A stretch of 64,000 nt of DNA from Paramacrobiotus metropolitanus. Lineage: Eukaryota; Tardigrada; Eutardigrada; Parachela; Macrobiotidae. Below are positions 12,401 through 21,848 of the stretch, piece by piece. Below the pieces are notes generated by a model that ran no database searches, had not been told where the DNA came from, and was given only the letters and a program-made list of their open reading frames with translations. Within the stretch, counting starts at the first letter, position 1. Each line of letters opens with the position of its first letter. The position numbers and the translations under genes are program-made. The stretch lies in NCBI RefSeq assembly GCF_019649055.1, contig NW_026570317.1, forward strand, positions 434,001 through 498,000, given 5' to 3'.

Positions 12401-15400
12401 GTACGTCGACGGCGACGATTTCGAACGGGCCGGCAGGACAAAAGCTTTGCAGTGGCCCCGGGACCTTTTGTGTTGGTCGATTCCGCTGCTGGCAGGGTCC
12501 ACAACTTTCCACGTATCGCTTAACAAATGAGAGCATTTCCGGAAAGTAAACCCGATTGCGCAGCTTCTCATACGTCCTGCTGAAACCGAGATGGCCGGCA
12601 AGTGGGTCGTCATGCACGAACGCCAAAACTTCGAAGCGAAGATGCTTGGGTATAACCAACAGCCAGTGCAGAATTCCTTGTGACTTCCAGTGACGGTACA
12701 GTATGCCGTCCCGGACAGAGTAAACCTTTTGGACGCTTTTGTTATACTCGAAAAGGTCACGGACTGATTTGCAGAAAGCGTCACCTTTTTGTTCCCGTTT
12801 CAAATCCAATTTGGCCAATCCAATGTCGTCAGCGACGGCGACGTGCCATTGCGGTGGCTCTTCCGGTGGATATCGGGACAGACAGTCGGCGTCCGAGTGG
12901 GTTTTTCCGGATTTGTGCATGATTTCTAGTACAAACTCCTGAAGCCTTAAGGCCCAACGCACGAGCCGGCTGCTCGGGCTTTGTAGTGATACGAGCCAAC
13001 ACAAGGAATGATGGTCCGTATAGACTCGGACATTTCGACCTATCAGGTAGTAGCGATATTTATCGCAAGCCCAAACGATAGCGAGGCATTCCCTTTCTGT
13101 CGTCGAATAATTTCTTTCAGCTGGGAGCAGTCGTCGGCTACCGTAAGCAATCACGCGCTCCTGGTCATTATCATCCCGTTGAAGCAAAACCAAACCCAAA
13201 GCATAGCCCGAGGCATCAGGGTGCATTTCGACGTCCTTTGAAGTGTCGAAATGCACGAGAACAGGAGACGAAACCATCGCATTTTTGAGGGCTTCAAATG
13301 CCGACTTCTGTGCTTCGGCCCAAATAAAAGGTTCGTCTTTCTTGGTCAGCCGTGACAAAGGTCCAGAAATCATGGAAAATCCCTTAATAAAGCGCCTGTA
13401 GTAACTGCATAAACCCAAGAACGACCTGCATGCCTTAAGGTTTGTGGGCACTGGGAACTTCGTGATGGCCTCCACTTTGGCTGGGTCGGGAAGGATTCCT
13501 TCAGTATTAGCGACAAATCCGAGAACCTTCACTTCGGACTTTATCCAGTGACATTTCGACGGCTTAAGGATGAGACCGGCAGCTTGAAGGCGTTCCAAAA
13601 CGGCTGTGACGACTTCCCAATGTAGAGCAATTGTTTCCGTTGCGATCACGATGTCATCTATGTAAACGAATACATAGATCCAGAGCAGGCCCGCAAGGAC
13701 TTTACACATAACGCGCTGGAAATATGCCGGGCCATTGCGGAGACCGAAGCAAACCACTTCAAACTCGTACAGACCGTTTCCCGCTTGAAAAGCTGTAATC
13801 GGTTTACTTTCCTCCGCGAGTGGGATTTGCCAGAAGCCCGACTGTAAGTCCAGGGTCGAGATGAATTTGGCGCGGGCGAGTACCTGGAGACAGTCATCTA
13901 CCCGGGGAAGTGGGTAGCGGTCCGGGACAGTGACCTCGTTAACTGCCCTAACGTCGTTGCACAGTCTGGGGTCGGCCTTGGCATTGTTGTACACGAGAAT
14001 CGGTGGGGAACACCACTCACTGTTAGACTCGCGAATCACGCCCTTTGCCAACATTTCTCGCACCTGTCGCTCTATCTCGGCCATTTCCGCTGGTGCACGG
14101 CGATACTGGTTCCGGTACCGAGGTTTCGTACCTGGGCGAAGTTCGATTTTAAAAGGAGGGACCTTCGCGTTACCTAGTCTTCGACCTTCCGTATGAAAGA
14201 GATCTTCGTACTGGCGTAGCAGCTCCTTACATTCGCTAACCCATGGCGCCGTCTTTTTGTCACCTATGTCGAAAGTGTCTACTGAGACCTTTGGCCAACT
14301 GTACTCCCAGTGACTCAAATCCATTTCCGTTCCCGGTGATGTGGCTGCAAGTAGTTGCTGCTGTCGGCTCGCCTCGGTTGGGGCAAATTGGGCAAAGACG
14401 CCTGCCAGTACGGTACTGGCCTGGGGCTGCTTTCCTACGCCGACCTTTCCTTCCGCGTCCCTGGGAGGGCATTGTCCTGTGTTTGGACCGTATGGACTGT
14501 TAGCTGGTGAGCTTACCTGCTCTATTGTCCGGGTACCGACGTTGACCACTACGCCTGGGATGGCGAGCACGTTGCAGCCAATCACTGCATCATATTTGCC
14601 GCTGCCGAAGCTGTCAAAGAGCACGAATGGCACTACTCCGTGCATGCCACCGAGTGTGATGTTGAGCGGGACCATACCGGCAGTTCGGACAACCCGGTTA
14701 TCTGCTACTGTGACGTCCATGGCGTGTGGGATAACCTCGACACCCAGGCCCCGAACAAAGCTGACGTTGATAATCGACAGGCTGGCTCCGGTGTCGATCA
14801 ACGCGGTGGCTGCCTTGCCGGCTATGGTCAGGTCCACTATTGGTACTTCGCGGCTGAGTGGCAGCAGTTCCTTTGATCCTCCAAAAGGTGGATAGTCTGC
14901 TGGCGGGCCGGCGACATGTCGGGCCTGTGGGTTCTTCGCGCGCACGACGTTCCACACCATGTCGACCATTCGTGTCGGTTCATACCACTGCTGTGTCTCC
15001 TCGTCGAACCACGGCTTGTTGCCGAACACCACTTCGGTGCCATCCGGTGACCTTTCCACCAATACCGTTTGTGCCGGCTCTCCCTCACTCGCCGGGCCTG
15101 GTGATGGCAAACCCGAATATGGCGATGTACAGTAACTCGGGATACTGTACGATGGTGGGCTGTAACTGGTCATCTCCGAGTCGCTGCTTTCCATCCCATC
15201 CTCGGAGACAACGTTGCTAGTGCCAGCCGTTGCCGCCATAACTTCATTCACTACCGCCTCCATGCGCCGGGCATCTTCACTGGCTGTGGCGGTGCTGGCG
15301 GTATCGTCGGTAAAACTCGCTTCGCTGACACTCTCCATCTCCGCCCACTCTTTTTCCAGGGCTTCCTCCACATCCGCTATCAACCGGTCCACCCTGGCTC

Positions 15401-16985
15401 CGGGGTCAACAGCGTCAACCCACTTCTGGACACGGTCATCGGGGGCGTCCACTCCGCCTCCACGGCTACCACCGACTCCTACCTCGCTGCCTTCCACGCG
15501 GGCTGCTGCCACAGCCACGCCTCTCGCGCTCCCAACCGGCGACGCAGGTGACATGGCCACTGCCACCTCTCGCTGTCCAAACCGGCGCGCAACATCGTCG
15601 GGGTCATTGCCGTTCTGGTCGATTTCGACCGGTGCGGCCGCTGGCACCACCACGCCCATGAGGTTAAAGAACACCTCCGGCGGCATCTTCATCATTACAG
15701 TCGCGTCCGCCTGCATCTGAAAGGTCACGGGGCGGCCGTTCAACAAGAACGTGACCGGCTGGCCGACTGCTCCCGACCCGATCCCAAGAGAAGAACCCAC
15801 GGGGCCCTGGTTCCTCTCGACGGCTTCTCCGGCAGCTTCATCCATGCCGTCTTCGTCCACCGAAATCGGTGACGTCGGGTCGCCGGGGTACTGCTTACCC
15901 CCTTCCAGCACACTCCATCTGGCATTCCCGGGGTCGCTAGCCATTGAAGAGTACTGGGCGTTATAATACGCTGCATAAGCTGCATGCTCACCTTCTGTGC
16001 CGGCAGTTACAGTACTGCGCGCTTGGGCTCCACTTCCGCCCTGGCCGGCATTGTTGTTCTTGGGACAGTCGTTGATTCTGTGCGGTCCGCCGCAGTTAAA
16101 ACACTGCACACGCGGGCGGTTCCACCCGCCACGGCCTCCACGCTGGCCGCGATAACCTCTTCCACCTCCACGCCATGGTGACCTTTCACTGCCCGGTCCT
16201 TGACGCTGTTGGTTCATGCTTGACCCACTTCCTTGGCTGGCTTCCGGCTGGTAATTGCTGTTGTAATTACTGTTCCAGTTACTGTGCCTCCAGTCCCGTC
16301 TGTATCCCTTCCAGCTGCCTCTTCCGGTGTCTTCCTGAACAGGGCGGGCGCGTTCAGGTGCGTTACGCAATTCCAAACGCATGTTCTCCAGTGCACGCTG
16401 TACCCGGCTGAGCCAGTCCGCAGGCGTCGTTGCGGTTTCAGTGCCGAGTCGAATTAACAGTGCCGGCGTTAGTCCGTTTGTCAAGCGTTGAATGCGCTCT
16501 TCGTCGTCCATTAAGCTGTCCACTCTATCGCATAGCGCCAGAATATCATTATAGTAGTTGCCCACATTTTCGTTAGGGGATAACTTCCTTTCGCGCAGCT
16601 GGCGCTTCGCCTGGTCTTTGTAGTCCTTAGATCGGAAACGTGCGATCAGAGCATCGGTAAATGCTTTCCACGTGGCGTATGGGGCTACCGTTCCGTCAGA
16701 GGTGACCTTTCTGTACCAACTGCCAGCGTGGCCAATAAGATACAGACCGACGTTCTGTATCTTTTTGGCCTCATTCCACTCTTTGGCGGTGGATACGGTG
16801 TTGAACCGGTGTAACCAGTATTCAACGTCCTCATCTGCCAACGCGCTGAAGGAGGGCGGCTCCGTCAAAGACAGCTTTGTCATCTGTTGTGCAAGATTGA
16901 CAGGATCCACTACGACCGGTGTCGCATTGCGCATATTCTGTACCGGCGGAGGCGGGGGCGGTGGTGGCGCTCCGTTTGTCGACAT
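9408..16985 (-). CDS. Gag-Pol-Env polyprotein of Ty3/Gypsy element, single frame
   Basis: I chose the ATG at 16985 (MSTNGAPPPP), giving 2525 residues; an upstream GTG is less likely. Domains in order: gag capsid at about 45-205; CCHC zinc knuckle (CFNCGGPHRINDC, 295-307); aspartic protease (DTGA, about 731); RT with YIDD at 1108-1111; RNase H (DASGYALG, about 1257); integrase zinc finger (two His about 1458 and 1465, two Cys 1495 and 1498); DDE residues D1527, D1587 and E1623; a GPY/F module near 1752. After an acidic linker, a hydrophobic segment at about 1920-1937 opens a Cys-rich ectodomain with a basic cleavage-like site (RNKR, about 2194) and a transmembrane helix at about 2432-2453. No stop or frameshift separates gag, pol and env, which is unusual. 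The env part may instead be made from a spliced RNA. Confidence 0.93.
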   Translation of the reverse strand: MSTNGAPPPPPPPPVQNMRNATPVVVDPVNLAQQMTKLSLTEPPSFSALADEDVEYWLHRFNTVSTAKEWNEAKKIQNVGLYLIGHAGSWYRKVTSDGTVAPYATWKAFTDALIARFRSKDYKDQAKRQLRERKLSPNENVGNYYNDILALCDRVDSLMDDEERIQRLTNGLTPALLIRLGTETATTPADWLSRVQRALENMRLELRNAPERARPVQEDTGRGSWKGYRRDWRHSNWNSNYNSNYQPEASQGSGSSMNQQRQGPGSERSPWRGGGRGYRGQRGGRGGWNRPRVQCFNCGGPHRINDCPKNNNAGQGGSGAQARSTVTAGTEGEHAAYAAYYNAQYSSMASDPGNARWSVLEGGKQYPGDPTSPISVDEDGMDEAAGEAVERNQGPVGSSLGIGSGAVGQPVTFLLNGRPVTFQMQADATVMMKMPPEVFFNLMGVVVPAAAPVEIDQNGNDPDDVARRFGQREVAVAMSPASPVGSARGVAVAAARVEGSEVGVGGSRGGGVDAPDDRVQKWVDAVDPGARVDRLIADVEEALEKEWAEMESVSEASFTDDTASTATASEDARRMEAVVNEVMAATAGTSNVVSEDGMESSDSEMTSYSPPSYSIPSYCTSPYSGLPSPGPASEGEPAQTVLVERSPDGTEVVFGNKPWFDEETQQWYEPTRMVDMVWNVVRAKNPQARHVAGPPADYPPFGGSKELLPLSREVPIVDLTIAGKAATALIDTGASLSIINVSFVRGLGVEVIPHAMDVTVADNRVVRTAGMVPLNITLGGMHGVVPFVLFDSFGSGKYDAVIGCNVLAIPGVVVNVGTRTIEQVSSPANSPYGPNTGQCPPRDAEGKVGVGKQPQASTVLAGVFAQFAPTEASRQQQLLAATSPGTEMDLSHWEYSWPKVSVDTFDIGDKKTAPWVSECKELLRQYEDLFHTEGRRLGNAKVPPFKIELRPGTKPRYRNQYRRAPAEMAEIERQVREMLAKGVIRESNSEWCSPPILVYNNAKADPRLCNDVRAVNEVTVPDRYPLPRVDDCLQVLARAKFISTLDLQSGFWQIPLAEESKPITAFQAGNGLYEFEVVCFGLRNGPAYFQRVMCKVLAGLLWIYVFVYIDDIVIATETIALHWEVVTAVLERLQAAGLILKPSKCHWIKSEVKVLGFVANTEGILPDPAKVEAITKFPVPTNLKACRSFLGLCSYYRRFIKGFSMISGPLSRLTKKDEPFIWAEAQKSAFEALKNAMVSSPVLVHFDTSKDVEMHPDASGYALGLVLLQRDDNDQERVIAYGSRRLLPAERNYSTTERECLAIVWACDKYRYYLIGRNVRVYTDHHSLCWLVSLQSPSSRLVRWALRLQEFVLEIMHKSGKTHSDADCLSRYPPEEPPQWHVAVADDIGLAKLDLKREQKGDAFCKSVRDLFEYNKSVQKVYSVRDGILYRHWKSQGILHWLLVIPKHLRFEVLAFVHDDPLAGHLGFSRTYEKLRNRVYFPEMLSFVKRYVESCGPCQQRNRPTQKVPGPLQSFCPAGPFEIVAVDVLGPLPRSKRGNKYIVVCTDLFTKWVTAKALPAQNAKTIARFMFFDVFLRFSLPHKVLSDQGTPFVNQLVKELYDLLNVKRVTTSGYHPQCNGTVERYNQTLAHMLAKYVDAEQKSWDATLPYVTFATNTARHESTGMSPFEMVFGRKPTLPLDLALPTDKHPASNDLQERLKDIHTEAFAKIEMKQNYVYAHDDRPDIDFLPGQMVLIYNPSGKPGRASKLLSRWYGPYRILRKISQVNYEVETQGRRRKKRFVCHVSKIKVFHDRNDLYIDSEDEDGEGWIPVNPRKVFPSAPPADTQPLGERDESPAEPTPATGPSTQAPQNKSPEPEDHAVLEDEQLSVETTPEGSEADTDDEQAETSGRPQRNRREPDRLIKHYNVSAPASSISGWKYWLFGLLLVACMPSVIGVPITACDCTAPKTVGVVDFGRLFSSCYDHQTRTQAMDVRYVLYVEKGSQRAFKGHACRMWSQEKEITEGVLFNTDTIYRTRHRQVSPTECWTLVQTLMCKGHQMQKEGNRWTYEAEPSGSGSWNSVSVYEITNCEVMDITMEQRCDSCPIYTVMGEVSKNRSTGHVTQGHHTFVWSDFGVADVGCRVNKMPERSGKLFVEKGVVRIRDQNKQVDFLLAESSNYTTCPNVPPGAHAVIGEKQMYVQITQHLQKNEPKSRNKRLRVRSRPQETEIMTEEQFLPHHLQWIMDTFETQENAAADAVNSLECKFSQIHVQSMYALSRTSGILAARAAHYNDCHSLESFHETAVLRKCRTVNVDVIVDNDSPCGPQPRSGNYGIGQDGYLLLPYAPCLWRSSIINLMGQPYTARDNEWNKLESTIHAEHKWINIHFDSHIDNSAQYLSSALEKEHSYTFNLLAQLGSAMEENGLISVEQIAQAATRTAELPDFFSGFRLFRNAVYIGAGVLTLIGIGFAIWFFRATIFSFVQCCRMCKAKDATRETQPSPSAPLQPETQPSTETIPCDTITVPRIYPDTVTFTQGSENVVIGYAQ

Positions 16986-17065
16986 AATCCCAATATTTAT
17001 TAGACTGAAGCAAAAGGTCTCAAATAATATTATCACACTGCGTCCAGTATAACAATATTATTGTC

Positions 17066-17083
17066 CGTCCTAGTCCAGCACCA
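17066..17083 (-). promoter_or_regulatory. Primer binding site
   Basis: Three bases inside the 5' LTR the element reads TGGTGCTGGACTAGG, starting with the TGG that pairs with a tRNA 3' CCA. I could not assign the tRNA. Confidence 0.6.
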
Positions 17084-17085
17084 AA

Positions 17086-17565
17086 TGATACATTAATCGC
17101 TCCACTACTACGTATCGCTGCAGACTTTACGCAGCAGCTAAGCGGCAATGCTAAAGTTGGTATTTTAACTTTAATTCAAAAGTACCGAACAACTCCGAAA
17201 CGGACCAAGAGAAAACTAAAACCAATTCAATTCCCAATGCACACTCACACTGCGTTTAAATATTCTAGGTCAAGTGCACGCATTCATAATTGCCATGTTT
17301 TGCAGTCGCACATACACACAGAGTGGACAACGGACAGTACGTACATCTTCCTTAATAGCCCATATGCTTATGATTGATAAGACAACACGATAATTACCAG
17401 CACATTATCCATAAGGCACAAGACCACTGTTTACTCGATACACGTTACTAAATATAAACGTTAATTGCTGCTGATGATGGACACTGGCCATATGTGCGGC
17501 CGTAAGCCGTCTGTTTATCTTGCCGGCAATGACTGCGTCCGGTTATATGCCGTATGTCCGTAACA
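17086..17565 (-). repeat. 5' LTR of the Ty3/Gypsy element
   Basis: A 480-base copy of the repeat at 8882-9361; in element sense it starts TGTTACGGACATACGG. It carries the presumed promoter. Confidence 0.95.
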
Positions 17566-17649
17566 GCACGAGCAAATGAGGTAAAAAAGGATATATGTAC
17601 AGTGGTATGTAATTGTAGGAGTAATGTGCATGTTACTTGTACATTAGTA

Positions 17650-17800
17650 CAAGCTTGTCCGGTAATTTCTGCCGGTTCAAAACAGCGAGATACACAAATT
17701 TGCGTGTTACGCCAAACGTAGTGTAGTGGCAATCGCTATAGCGCAAACTCCGCGCCAAATATGTGCTATCCTTTACGACAGAAATTACCGGACAAGCTTG
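17650..17800. mobile_element. 151-bp inverted-repeat element with TA target duplication
   Basis: Perfect 22-bp terminal inverted repeats (CAAGCTTGTCCGGTAATTTC..., 17650-17671 and 17779-17800) with TA on each side (17648-17649, 17801-17802). Non-coding. Only 84 bases separate it from the 5' LTR of the Gypsy element. Confidence 0.75.
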
Positions 17801-17802
17801 TA

Positions 17803-18849
17803 CATGCACATTAATTTTGTTATACTATATGTTACATGGACATTACGTTAGTTACAGGTACATGTACATGTGATTCTAATTGCAAGAAGCTATGTATATG
17901 TACCGTTGTATGTGTAATTCTAACGAATAAAAAGCTATGTATTTGGTAGCAAAGTGGCTTATACATTTTATGTACAGTGTTTTCTACACTCCGATATGTA
18001 CACACTGGAAAGCACGACAAACTGATTAAATCCGTGTTGTAAAAGTCGGGCATTTATTTTCCTTAATTTTCGCATCAGCATCGAGAAAGTTAATGTTTTG
18101 TTGAACGATCGCTTTTCTCAGCTATCATTAAGGTCTTACATACTTGGACTCCCATAAAGCAACAATTAGAAAAGTTGCTTGGCAGAAAGCATCGTTTATT
18201 CGAATAATTTACTGCCTTCTTTTATTAAAGTAGTTATTAATTGGCATGAGCTCGCTTTCTACTGATAGATAGCGCGTTTGGGCCGTTGTTAATCTGCGTA
18301 GGAAACATTTCCAGCGTACGAAAAAAAAAACGGTGAAACACCAGCAAATTGCACGGGTCTGTTTTCAGCAGGAACACTGAAACGTCGACACTTCGGAAGT
18401 ACATCTTATGGGACTGGCTGCAGAATCAAAGAAACACTAAAGCAACGCAGCTACCATAATATTAACGCAACGGAGCATGCGGATAACGCATTCATCTAAT
18501 ACATAAAAAGTTGTACTGGTTTGTGCCGCTTGTGCTAAAAGCCCAAGGTATCTGTACACCTACGCATTTTAGAAGCTAACGCCGTTACGAGGATCCCCCA
18601 ACAAACAGTTATATAAACTTATATCAATTTCATTTCAGTACCAAACGTATTTGAAAGGTTAAGAAATCGGTACTCGAACTGTATGAAACACGTACAAATT
18701 TTTTACTGTATTACATAGAAATTATTTTCGTATTCGGGTGCGCTTCAGATAAACACAGCCGTACTTTGCGATTGCTTTATGGTTTATGCGGCTAGTTGTT
18801 TCGAAAACGTTGCTGTTGCTGATCTGGAACACTGCATTACAGGACGAGG
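17803..18849. other. No gene seen
   Basis: AT-rich intergenic DNA between a small inverted-repeat element and the serpin 3' end. Contains no open frame that I can support. Confidence 0.5.
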
Positions 18850-21026
18850 TCAGGCAGTTGGATCGGTAATTCGTCCAATGAAGACCGGTACGTTGGCTAA
18901 CTCGTTCCAAATGACGACAAGGAAGGGTCGATTAGCCACGAAATTCGGATAGCTGAGCAGGTTTATTTCGTTCAGTTCACCATAACATGGCGCCGTTTTA
19001 ATTCCGTATTCGTCCACTTCTGCAAATCATGTATTTAAATTATTTTTGAAATTTGTTATTGAACTATGTAATAAGGTCGCAACTGTGGCGTGAGTAATCG
19101 TGCTAGTGACCACATAGCTACTCCCTAAATTCCTAATACACCGCTCCACTGCTCCAACAATTTTCCAAGCTTAAAAATAATTTTAAAATTCCAGCAATTT
19201 ATTTTAAAATTTGAAAAACACGTTAGAACAAGCTTGGGCCGGTGCTTGAACAAGCTTCATGGTTAGAATTTTCACTCCCATGCAACACTCGAAGAAGACC
19301 GTATGATAATGAGACTTTTTGTACTCGTACATCTGCATGTGTTTCAACATTTTGGAATTTTTTTACAGCCATAATTCCTTAACCATAATACCTTGACCGG
19401 CTAACAAACGGATTTCACGTAAATGTACACAAAGCATGTGGATAAAGTGCGAAAAAAGTGCTTCGGAGTGCGCGAAAGCGAAAGCTTTTGGTGCATGCAC
19501 ACGGATATGGTATAGTACCAGGTCACTTTCCTTAAGCCGTGGGAAGTCATACAGTGGAATCTCCCGATCTTGAACACCCTCGGTACGTAATTTTTTGTTC
19601 AGTGTTCAGAGGTGTTCACGGCTCAGAGGTTACCGCCAGTGTTATACGTTACGACGGTACGAAAAATTATGTTCAAGGTTCAGATGTGTTCGTCGCTTAG
19701 AGGTGTTCAAACTCGGAGGTTCCACTGTACTCATTTTCCTTGTAAGGACACATTATCCCAATTTACATACAGCGACTCCTAATGTATTCCCCGTTTACGT
19801 ACAGTGAAACTTTCCAGCGTTGAAGATTTAATTTAATCCGTACCTATGGTCACCTCCTGCTTAAATTCGTCAACTTTCACCGGTCCGTCGCTGCTGACCA
19901 TCGGCGAAAACCCCGTGCTGGACGCTGCATACAGTTCTTGTAATCCCATCGACTGCGTGCATACTTTTAAATCGACACCGCAACGGATACGAAATCTGGG
20001 AAGAACAATATACAGATTATTGCACGTCCGGCTTTTCTGTCGCCATTGCAGTAGATTTTCAATTGTCAGCGTCTTCTCCAGTGCCTGCATTCCTCCATTA
20101 TTTTCCCCTGGTAACACAATCATCACACTGAACTGCCTTCCCAAAACATCCAAAATGACCATCTGCGGGTCTTCGGCGTGCAGGGCACGGGTGGTGTCCG
20201 GCTGAACATTATAGCAACGACTGGGATTGAACGTCTGCTCCATGAAGACCACAGATTTCTCTTTACCATCGGCGCAGTAGAACGTGTCGTCTCTGCTTTT
20301 TCCGGGATAAAACGGCTCCTCCCATTGACCGGAAAATTCAACCCTGTTCAGCAGGACCAGTGTGGCATCCGTCCGGCGTTCGTCCAGCCAGTGGTGAAAC
20401 TTATTCCCCGATCTTCCAAAATCAGACTTCTGGAGGATGTCTACTGCTTTCTCGAAATCATCCCGAAAAGGCACTGGAACGAACTCGCACTGTAGGGATT
20501 TATAGTGAGTATAATGAGGCTCTACAGCAGACCATCTGTAGTCTTGATCTTTATCTAGATAGACTGGTGTCTCTCTGGTATGAATGACGACGGACTTCTC
20601 CAATGTCTCCTGATACTCGGAGACTAAACGACAATTTTCATCGTAAAATACGGTGGTGACACTGTTCAGTGCACCGTTGGCGTTAATGGCATCCAAGGAT
20701 CCGAATAATTCTGGAGGAGTTCTTCCGTTTAAACATAACAGATTCGCCAATGCCGCGTAGACTTCCCCGCTAGTCCCGGGCAACAGCGTTGCGAGGACGA
20801 CTTGAACAGCATGCGGACTAACGGCAATGTTCCGCTGAGGACAGTAAGAGGTTTCTACAAGCTTCTTGAACAGTGTCACGGCAAAAGAGTTAACCGTGGT
20901 TACACTGAAGTCGGTAGTATGTGGTGGCAAAGGATATCCACGGGGAATGGGATCGGGCCGCGGTTGCGGGGATCGGGTCTGTTTTCTCCCAAGACATGTC
21001 TTAAAAAATTCCAGTAAATTGGGCAT
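18850..21026 (-). CDS. Serpin, two exons
   Basis: Exon 1 is 21026-19844 and ends ACC ATA G/GTACGG. Exon 2 is 19019-18850, after TTTGCAG. The split codon G/AA gives Glu and the join is in frame, for 450 residues. Serpin landmarks: a helix-B-like NIAVSPHAVQVVLATLLPG (about 65-85), a strand 3A region (NRVEFSGQWEEPF), and the C-terminal NRPFLVVIW and VPVFIGRITDPTA. Exon 1 alone would lack the reactive loop, which lies in exon 2 (EVDEYGIKTAPCYGE). The proximal hinge keeps the Glu at P17 and Gly at P15, but has Ile at P14 and Pro at P10 where inhibitory serpins prefer Thr/Ser and small residues, so inhibition is doubtful. There is no obvious signal peptide, so it is either intracellular or an upstream exon is missing. 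Confidence 0.88.
19552..19727. mobile_element. 176-bp Tigger/pogo-like inverted-repeat element in serpin intron
   Basis: The ends CAGTGGAATCTCC and GGAGGTTCCACTG form imperfect terminal repeats of about 32 bases, flanked by TA (19550-19551, 19728-19729). CAGTGGAACCTC is the style of pogo/Tigger ends. The element lies inside the serpin intron and is non-coding. Confidence 0.6.
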
Positions 21027-21848
21027 TTAGAATAAAAATAATTGACACCTTTTATCAGTTGAATGGAATAGACATATCAATAGATAAAACATTATAACTT
21101 TTCAATTGCTTATTCCGTTCAATTATTTTAATTATTTCATCGTAAAATGAATTACACCATTCCAAAGCACTGATGAGACGCAAACATGTGCTAGAATACT
21201 TTGAAAAGAAATCATTAATTAGTATTCGAAACCAACTTCCAGATGCTAGTACGTACAGTACTGTATTACACTGCTCGTCTGCACGGCTGTGGGAGACATC
21301 AGCCATATCTGTGGCACAAAAAACAAAATCTGTCACAAGATTTTAACGTTTTCTGGATCTGCTGTACTTAGAGTATCCCAATAAAAATAGTTCTTGCTGG
21401 TTTTGCAGAACTTTATTTTACGTCTTCGCAGGCATGCGCGCATGCTTTCCGATCGATAAAGTACTGGTTGCCGGCAATTTCTCCGACGATGCAACCCGTA
21501 CGGTAATATCTGTACAGTGTAAGTACATGTGATCTTGAACTTACTGTACTCTGTATAAGCCGGTATTAAAGCGCAGCAAACGCACATTAGTACTGCAATC
21601 GTAGCGTGTGCAGCCGGTGTTTTCTCTCATGCAGCCAAGCGATACAACTCATCACAAAATGAATGTTAACGGCGCACGTAGCTGCTGCTTGAATGGAATA
21701 ACGTTATCGCTTTTATGTACAACTAAATTTCATGAAGCAATAAAATGCAGTGAATGTCCATTACAAATAAACCCGTTCAAAATGGTCGTAGTATACATTC
21801 ATAAACACTTCGTAGGTTAAAAAGCCAGTTAACTTCGTAGATCACCCG

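Larger units (their letters stand above)
8882..17565 (-). mobile_element. Complete Ty3/Gypsy LTR retrotransposon with envelope domain
   Basis: An 8684-base element bounded by direct LTRs of 480 bases, each beginning TG and ending CA, and flanked by the 4-base duplication GCAC (8878-8881 and 17566-17569). The coding strand is minus, so the 5' LTR is at the right. I saw no difference between the LTRs on a base-by-base read, which points to a very recent insertion. One frame runs almost from LTR to LTR. The order protease-RT-RNase H-integrase places it in Ty3/Gypsy, and the extra C-terminal glycoprotein makes it retrovirus-like. It lies between gene-poor stretches and does not obviously disrupt a gene. 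Confidence 0.95.

Noticed and set aside
9521-16457. Many plus-strand frames of 60-184 codons inside the Gypsy element
   Set aside because: Shadows of the strongly coding minus strand; none has recognisable domains.
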